The notes under the pieces are model-generated. The model had not been told where the DNA came from and searched no databases. It saw nothing but the letters and a program-made list of their open reading frames with translations. 64,000 nucleotides of DNA, from positions 1 through 64,000 of the forward strand of contig CAWHLP010000011.1 in NCBI GenBank assembly GCA_963830205.1, read 5' to 3'. The position numbers and the translations under genes are program-made. The stretch comes from CAVSRC01 sp963830205 (GTDB taxonomy: Bacteria > Pseudomonadota > Alphaproteobacteria > Rhizobiales > Kaistiaceae). Shown here one piece after another: positions 55,921-64,000 of the stretch (position 1 is the first letter of the stretch; each line of letters begins with the position of its first letter).

Positions 55921-56984
55921 ATGCCCGCACTGTCCGACACCGAAGCCAAGTTCCGCGCGCTCGCGGCCAAGCGCATCCTCGTGCTCGACGGCGCCATGGG
56001 CACCATGATCCAGTCGCACCGCTTCAGCGAGGCTGAGTTCCGGGGCGAGCGCTTCAAGGACTGGCCGCGCGACGTGCGCGGCAACAACGACCTGCTCATC
56101 CTGACCCAGCCGGAGGCGATCCGCCAGATTCACCTCGACTACCTGCATGCCGGCGCCGACATCCTCGAGACCAACACCTTCTCCTCGACGCGCGTGGCGC
56201 AGGCCGACTACGGCATGGAGGGGCTCGCCTTCGAGCTCAACCGCGAGGGCGCGCGGCTGGCGCGCTCGGCCGCCGACGAAGTCACCGCCGAGACGCCGGA
56301 CAGGCCGCGCTTCGTCGCCGGTGCCATCGGCCCGACCAACCGCTCGGCCTCGATCTCGCCGGACGTCAACAATCCCGGTTTCCGCAACATCAGCTTCGAC
56401 GACCTGGTCGCGGCCTATGGCGAAGCGGCACGTGGGCTCGCCGAAGGCGGCGCCGACATCATCCTGTTCGAGACGGTGTTCGACACGCTCAACGTCAAGG
56501 CGGGGATCGTCGCCGTCGAGCGGCTCTTCGCCGAGACCGGCAGGCGCCTGCCGATCATGATCTCCGGCACGGTGACCGACCTGTCGGGGCGCACGCTCTC
56601 CGGCCAGACGCCGACTGCCTTCTGGTATTCGGTGCGCCATGGCCGTCCGCTCACCATCGGGCTCAACTGCGCGCTTGGCGCCAAGGAGATGCGCGCCCAT
56701 ATCGCCGAGATTTCGCGCGTCGCCGATACGTTGACCTGCGCCTATCCCAATGCGGGGCTGCCCAACGAGTTCGGCGAATACATCGAGAGCCCGGAGGCGA
56801 TGGCCGAGATGCTCGGCGAGTTCGCCCGTGCCGGCTTCGTCAATGTCGTCGGCGGCTGCTGCGGCACCACCCCGGACCATGTCCGCGCCATCGCCGCCGC
56901 CGTCGCAGGCGTGCCGCCGCGCGTCGTTCCCCATCCACCGGCGGTCCTGCGGCTTGCCGGCCTCGAGCCCTTCGAGCTTGCTTC

Positions 56985-56988
<4 letters not shown>
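55921..56988 (+). CDS. metH: Methionine synthase, homocysteine-binding subunit
   Basis: 355 aa, only the homocysteine S-methyltransferase domain. The zinc ligands are present: Cys250 (GLNCALG) and Cys313-Cys314 (GGCCGTTP), with LDGAMGTMIQ at the start. In most bacteria this is the N-terminal part of a single MetH; here it ends properly with TGA, which overlaps the ATG of the next gene. It should work with the downstream subunit to methylate homocysteine. Confidence 0.93.
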
Positions 56989-59660
<2,672 letters not shown>

Positions 59661-59677
59661 GCGGCGCGGGCTTCTGT

Positions 59678-59724
59678 GTCCCGGGCGCAGCGCGGTGCGC
59701 AGTGCCGCGCTGCTGAACCGGGAC
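59678..59724. repeat. Nested hairpin after metH
   Basis: GTCCCGG (59678-59684)/CCGGGAC (59718-59724) encloses CAGCGCGG (59688-59695)/CCGCGCTG (59705-59712). Strong stem 15 bp past the stop; may be a terminator or a dispersed palindrome. No poly-T tail. Confidence 0.5.
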
Positions 59725-59868
59725 CCAAGAGCTGCACGTGGGCCCGGACCAGCAACGCACCGCTTCGTGGCTCGCATTGCATCCGGGGAACGCGACCCTG
59801 AACCTTGAGCGGTTGGGGGAGGCGGATGAATGCGCCTATCATGGTGCTTTTCGGGAAGGAGCCATGCC

Positions 59869-60135
59869 ATGTGCCGCAACATCCGCACGCTCGCCAATTT
59901 CGACCCGCCGGCGACCGACGACGAGGTCCGCGCCTCGGCGCTCCAGTTCGTGCGCAAGATCAGCGGCTTCACACGCCCGTCCAAGGCCAACGAAGCCGTC
60001 TTCAACCGCGCCGTCGACGAGGTGGCGCACATCGCCCACCACCTGCTCGAAGACCTGGTGATCAATGCGCCGGCGCGCAATCGCGAGGTCGAGGCGGAGA
60101 AGGCCAAGGCCCGTGCCGCGGTGAGGTACGGGTGA
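59869..60135 (+). CDS. DUF2277 family protein
   Basis: 88 aa from ATG 59869. MCRNIRTLANFDPPATDDEVRASALQFVRKISGFTRPSK is the DUF2277 N-terminus; function unknown. It stands alone after metH. Confidence 0.9.
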   Translation: MCRNIRTLANFDPPATDDEVRASALQFVRKISGFTRPSKANEAVFNRAVDEVAHIAHHLLEDLVINAPARNREVEAEKAKARAAVRYG

Positions 60136-60170
60136 GCGGCGGGTGCCGCGCAAGTGAGACCTGTGATTGA

Positions 60171-60333
60171 GGGTCCTCTCCCCCCTTGCGGGGGAGAGAT
60201 AGAGAGGGGGGTATGGGCACAGGGCTGCGTCGACAATCGGCGCTCTGCCAGCACCCCTCTTCCTGCTTTTCTAGGCTCGCTCTGCTCGCCAAGAAAAGCA
60301 GCCCTCTCCCGCAAGGGGAGAGGGAGCAACGAC
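60171..60333. repeat. REP-like intergenic palindromes (copy 4)
   Basis: CTCTCCCCC/GGGGGAGAG (about 60176-60198) and CCCTCTCCC/GGGAGAGGG (about 60303-60325) bound a 100-bp middle part with TGCTTTTCT/AGAAAAGCA pairing (about 60263-60302). No gene in this stretch. Confidence 0.55.
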
Positions 60334-60362
60334 ACTGGCTGCGGAGTTGAAGAGGGCGGACG

Positions 60363-61176
60363 ATGACGTTTTTCGCCGTGGTGGCCGCCGTCCTGGCGTT
60401 CCTCGCGTCCGCCCCAGCCTCCGCCAACATCATCGGCGCGGACGACCGTGGTCCGCTGGCAACGCTCGGGCCAGCGCTCGGCCTCAAGCCGGAGGAGATC
60501 GCGCGCATCCGCGCGGTCTCCGGCCACGTCGCCTGCTTTGCGCCCGAGCCGGTCGTCGCCTCCGGGGCGCTGTTCCTCGCCGACGATCTGGTGCTCACCG
60601 CCGCCCACACCTTCTTCACCGCCGACGGCGGGCGCGCGGGGAAGTGCTTCTTCCGCGCCCAGGCGCCGGGCGCCGACTGGGTGCCGCTCCTGACCGATGC
60701 GGCCCATGCCCGCTTCGGCGCGGTGCCGCCCAGGCCCGGCTCCAACAATGACTGGGCGATCGTGCGCCTCGCCAGGCCGGTCGCCGGTGCAGAGCCGTTC
60801 CCGCCCGCCGCGACGCCGCCCTCATGTCGGCGACAGGCTGATCGTGCTCACCGCCCACCCGGCCGACATGGAGTCGGTCGATCCCGCCATGCCGGTGGTG
60901 CGCGGCTGCACCGTCCGCCGCGTGCCCGTCTCGACTGCGGCCACCAACTTCTATCGCAGCGATTGCGATGCGGCCGGCGGCGCCTCCGGCGGCATGCACC
61001 TGGCGCGTGTCGATGGCCGCCTGGTCTTCCGCGCCATCACCATCTCGACCGGGCCATGGCGCGATCCCAAGCTTGCCGGCGCGGCCTATGACGAGAAGGC
61101 GGGCAGCGTCACCACGGCGCTGACCACCGACGCGGCGATCCTGGCGGCGGCACAGGCGTTGCTCCGGTCACGCTAG
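60363..61176 (+). pseudogene. Trypsin-like serine protease, one frameshift
   Basis: Joined, about 270 aa with a signal peptide. The S1 triad is visible: His in LTAAHTFF, Asp in NNDWAIVRL, and Ser in GGASGGMH (second frame). The frames change at about 60821-60825; removing one base gives PPSVGDRLIVL. A secreted protease of unknown target, possibly intact in the organism. Confidence 0.82.
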
Positions 61177-61299
61177 GGCAGCCGCCCCGCAGACCAGCCT
61201 TGCATCCGGCGCTGAGCCCGGGACTTGCCTCTTGCGCTCCAGCCCCCATCTATGGTTACCGATAGTGACCATTGAACCATTCCAAGTGGAGACCGCCCC

Positions 61300-62214
61300 A
61301 TGTCCCTGCGTCCCGTCAAGCGCGTGGTCGACGCCAGGCCCACCCTGGAAGGCGCCGGCGTCAAGCTGCACCGCGCCTTCGGCTTCGGGCAGACGAGCGA
61401 ATTCGACCCGTTCCTGCTGTTCGACGATTTCCGCAACGAGCGGCCCGAGGATTTCCTCAAGGGCTTCCCGTGGCATCCGCATCGCGGCATCGAGACCATC
61501 ACCTATGTGCTCGCCGGCACGGTCGAGCATGGCGACAGCCTCGGCAACCGCGGCAAGCTCGGCGCCGGCGACGTGCAGTGGATGACGGCGGGCAGCGGCA
61601 TCATGCATCAGGAGATGCCGCAGGGTGACCCCAAGGGCCGCATGCACGGCTTCCAGCTATGGGCCAACCTGCCGTCGTCGCTGAAGATGACGCGCCCGCG
61701 CTACCAGGACATCAAGGCCGGCGACATTCCGGAGATCGTCGATGACGACGGCACGGTGGTGCGCGTCGTGGTCGGCAATTTCTGGGGCAAGACCGGCCCG
61801 GTGGAGGGGGTCGCCGCCGATCCCAACTACATCGACGTGTGGGTGCCGCCGGGCAAGAAGAAGACCCTGCCGGTGGAGACCACGCGCCACGCCTTCGCCT
61901 ACGTCTTCGAGGGATCGGGCACGTTCCGCGACGCCTCGCACCCGTTGGGCGTGCTGACCGAGAAGAGCGATGCCGACGGCAACGAGTTGCTTGTGCGCGA
62001 GACGGTCGGCAACCGCTCGCTGGTGTTGTTCGACTCTGGTGACGAGGTTACAATACAGGCAGGTGACGAAGGCATCCGCTTCTTGCTGGTCTCCGGCAAG
62101 CCGCTCAAGGAGCCGGTTGCCTGGTACGGGCCGATCGTGATGAACACGCAGGCTGAACTGCAGCAGGCCGTCCGCGACCTACAGACCGGCAATTTCATAA
62201 AGGAGTCGGCCTAG
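61300..62214 (+). CDS. Pirin family protein
   Basis: 304 aa bicupin. WHPHRGIETITYVLAGTVEHGDSLG and GDVQWMTAGSGIMHQEMP carry the metal-binding His and Glu residues of pirins. Some relatives have quercetinase activity or act as regulators. The SDR gene starts 2 bp after its stop, so the two form an operon. Confidence 0.93.
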   Translation: MSLRPVKRVVDARPTLEGAGVKLHRAFGFGQTSEFDPFLLFDDFRNERPEDFLKGFPWHPHRGIETITYVLAGTVEHGDSLGNRGKLGAGDVQWMTAGSGIMHQEMPQGDPKGRMHGFQLWANLPSSLKMTRPRYQDIKAGDIPEIVDDDGTVVRVVVGNFWGKTGPVEGVAADPNYIDVWVPPGKKKTLPVETTRHAFAYVFEGSGTFRDASHPLGVLTEKSDADGNELLVRETVGNRSLVLFDSGDEVTIQAGDEGIRFLLVSGKPLKEPVAWYGPIVMNTQAELQQAVRDLQTGNFIKESA

Positions 62215-62216
62215 CC

Positions 62217-62990
62217 ATGCCGGCTGCCGGCCAGACGATTCTCGTCACCGGCGCCAATCGTGGCATCGGACTGGAGGCCTGCCGCCAGCTCAAGGCGGCA
62301 GGCGCCTCGGTCATCCTGACCGCCCGCGATGCCAATGACGGACAGGCGGCGGCGGACGGCATCGGCGTCGCCTTCCACCGTCTCGACGTCACCTCGGCCG
62401 AGGACATCGCCGCCCTTGCCGACGACCTTCGCCGTGACGGCCGTCGCCTCGACGGCCTCATCAACAATGCCGGCATCTCGCTCGACGGCTTCAACAGCAC
62501 GGTCGTGCACGAGACGCTGGCGGTCAATTTCTTCGGCACCCTCAACCTGAGCGAAGCGCTGCTGCCGCTGCTCAACGACGGCGGTGCCATCGTCATGGTG
62601 TCGAGCGGCATGGGCGAGCTCGGCGCCTACGCGCCGGCGCTGAGGGCCCGCTTCGCCGCCGCCGACCTCACCCGCGACCAGCTCGTGGCGCTGGTCAACG
62701 AGTTCGTCGCCGGTGTCGACGCGGGAACCTTCCGCAAGGCCGGCTGGCCGGCCTCGGCCTACCGCGTCTCCAAGGCGGCGATCATCGCGCTCGCCCGGCT
62801 CATGGCGCGCGAGCTCAAGCCGCGCCGCATCCGCGTCAACGCCGTCTGCCCCGGCTGGGTGCGCACCCGCATGGGCGGCAGTTCGGCGCCGCGCGGCGTC
62901 GAGCAGGGGGCGGCGTCGGTCGTCTGGGCGGTGACGCCCGGCGAGGCGACCGGCGGCTTCTTCCGCGACGGCAGGCCGACCGCGTGGTAG
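62217..62990 (+). CDS. Short-chain dehydrogenase/reductase
   Basis: 257 aa SDR. Cofactor motif TGANRGIGLEA, NNAGISLDG, catalytic Ser in IVMVSSGMG and Y-x-x-x-K in YRVSKAA. It probably uses NADPH, as carbonyl-reductase-like members do. Co-transcribed with pirin. Confidence 0.92.
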   Translation: MPAAGQTILVTGANRGIGLEACRQLKAAGASVILTARDANDGQAAADGIGVAFHRLDVTSAEDIAALADDLRRDGRRLDGLINNAGISLDGFNSTVVHETLAVNFFGTLNLSEALLPLLNDGGAIVMVSSGMGELGAYAPALRARFAAADLTRDQLVALVNEFVAGVDAGTFRKAGWPASAYRVSKAAIIALARLMARELKPRRIRVNAVCPGWVRTRMGGSSAPRGVEQGAASVVWAVTPGEATGGFFRDGRPTAW

Positions 62991-63095
62991 GCCACCGGCT
63001 TGGCCGGTTCACCGCTTCCGCGCTAAACCCTATGACCAGCCCGTCCGGCCGATTCTTCCAGCCGGGGGAGGCTCCGCGACGGGAGGCGCACGCGC

Positions 63096-64000
63096 TTGCT
63101 GCCACAGATCTGGCCGGCCGTCCTTGCTCTCGGCTGGATTCTCTTCGCGATCGCCGCAGGCGAGGGGGCCATGGCGCTGGTCTCGCTGGCCGCGCACGAT
63201 GGCCTCGCCCAGGTCTTCGCCTTCAATGCCGGCATCACCGTCATGTTCGCCGGCGCCTGCGTGCTGACAACCAAGGGCCGGCCGTTCGAGCTGCGCTTCC
63301 GCGACGCGGCGCTGCTCACCGTCGTCTCCTGGCTGGTGGTGCCGCTGTTCGGGGCACTGCCGCTGATGGCCGCGCCGACCAGCCTCAGCCTGGTCGACGC
63401 CTATTTCGAATCCGTCTCGGGGCTGACCACCACCGGTTCGACCGTGCTCACCGGGCTCGATGCGATGCCGCCCTCGATTCTGCTGTGGCGCTCGACGCTG
63501 CAATGGATCGGCGGCATCGGTATCGTCGGCCTCGCGATCGTCATCCTGCCGTTCCTCAAGATCGGCGGCATGCAGCTCTTCCGGCTGGAATCGTCGGACC
63601 GCTCGGAAGACGTAGTGCCGCGCGTGCGCAGCGTCGCCAATTCGGTCGGGCGCATCTATCTGGCGATCACCGGCGCCTGCATTCTTTCCTACTGGGCGCT
63701 GGGCATGACGCCGTGGGACGCGCTCAACCACGCCTTCACCACGGTATCCACCGGCGGCTACTCGACCCACGACGCCTCGTTCTCATGGTTCGGCAGCACC
63801 GCGCTCAACTGGGCGGCTGTCGTCTTCATGACCGCCGGTGCGCTGCCGTTCCTGGCCTATATGCGCGTTTTCCGGCGCGGCCGGCTGAGCACCCGCGTCG
63901 ATCCGCAGGTCACCGCCTATTTCATCATCGCGGCGGGATTGTCGGCGGTGTTGGCCGTGTGGCTTGCGCTGCAACCCGGCCACGGCGGCTTCGGCGACGT
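63096..64000 (+). CDS. trkH: Trk-type potassium transporter TrkH, N-terminal part
   Basis: Frame open to the window end (301 codons). Membrane-pore-membrane pattern with filter-like segments LTTTGSTVLTG and TTVSTGGYSTHD, and STLQWIGGIGIVGLAIVILPFL typical of TrkH. It takes up K+ with TrkA. The start is probably TTG 63096, with GGGAGG about 10 bases upstream; no in-frame ATG precedes it. Confidence 0.9.
   Translation, partial: MLPQIWPAVLALGWILFAIAAGEGAMALVSLAAHDGLAQVFAFNAGITVMFAGACVLTTKGRPFELRFRDAALLTVVSWLVVPLFGALPLMAAPTSLSLVDAYFESVSGLTTTGSTVLTGLDAMPPSILLWRSTLQWIGGIGIVGLAIVILPFLKIGGMQLFRLESSDRSEDVVPRVRSVANSVGRIYLAITGACILSYWALGMTPWDALNHAFTTVSTGGYSTHDASFSWFGSTALNWAAVVFMTAGALPFLAYMRVFRRGRLSTRVDPQVTAYFIIAAGLSAVLAVWLALQPGHGGFGD

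Overview
The window is a 64 kb piece of a GC-rich alphaproteobacterial chromosome, most likely from the Hyphomicrobiales (Rhizobiales). The main evidence is the dnaG-rpoD pair, the CAU tRNA, the metF-metH region behind an ArsR-methyltransferase fusion regulator, DUF2277, EttA and the Rhizobiales-style intergenic palindromes. Genus cannot be fixed from the sequence alone.

Layout. 1-5.7 kb: the end of dnaG, rpoD, then a lower-GC insert of two overlapping genes (DEDDh exonuclease and nucleotidyltransferase) and a small Cys-rich protein. 6-7.2 kb: an IS3-family element with a 3-bp target duplication. 7.2-9 kb: a GYD protein and a SIMPL protein. 9.05-23.77 kb: a genomic island bounded by a perfect 48-bp repeat of the 3' end of a CAU tRNA. 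The island carries a tyrosine integrase, an excisionase-like gene, an IS630 element, a winged-helix gene, a Rep-like protein and a DUF927-type ATPase, small DNA-binding genes, a second IS3 copy, and a minus-strand cluster of HTH gene, small membrane protein and a very large gene. I read the large gene as a Cas13a (type VI-A CRISPR effector) related to the Rhodobacter capsulatus protein. Its first HEPN motif is present, but IS3 copy 2 has removed the C-terminus before the second HEPN motif. The IS copy has no target duplication and I see no CRISPR array, which suggests an IS-linked deletion. This is the main discovery in the window.

23.8-25.2 kb is a graveyard (recombinase, ParB-methyltransferase and groEL scraps). 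25.3-35.8 kb is a carbohydrate locus: two Gfo/Idh/MocA dehydrogenases and a DeoR repressor on one strand; a divergent ABC importer, an ADP-dependent-kinase-like protein, the ABC ATPase and an aldolase-like protein on the other. I do not recognise the substrate. 35.8-36.8 kb is non-coding with tandem 21-nt repeats. 36.8-48.8 kb holds a proton P-type ATPase, a TPR protein, DoxX, a ferredoxin reductase, an APC permease, a cupredoxin, a lipoprotein, EttA, higBA, a second HigA-like antitoxin, an EVE protein and a Tam-like methyltransferase. 48.8-64 kb holds a SulP-STAS-cNMP transporter, DAHP synthase with an aromatic attenuator, an ArsR gene, and the sahR-like/metF/[phd-PIN]/metH methionine locus. 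It ends with DUF2277, a trypsin-like protease, pirin, an SDR and the start of trkH.

Several conserved genes (P-type ATPase three times, APC permease twice, EVE, HigA-like, trypsin-like, groEL scrap) are broken by what always looks like a single inserted base. This points to consensus errors as much as to real decay, so those genes may be intact in the organism.
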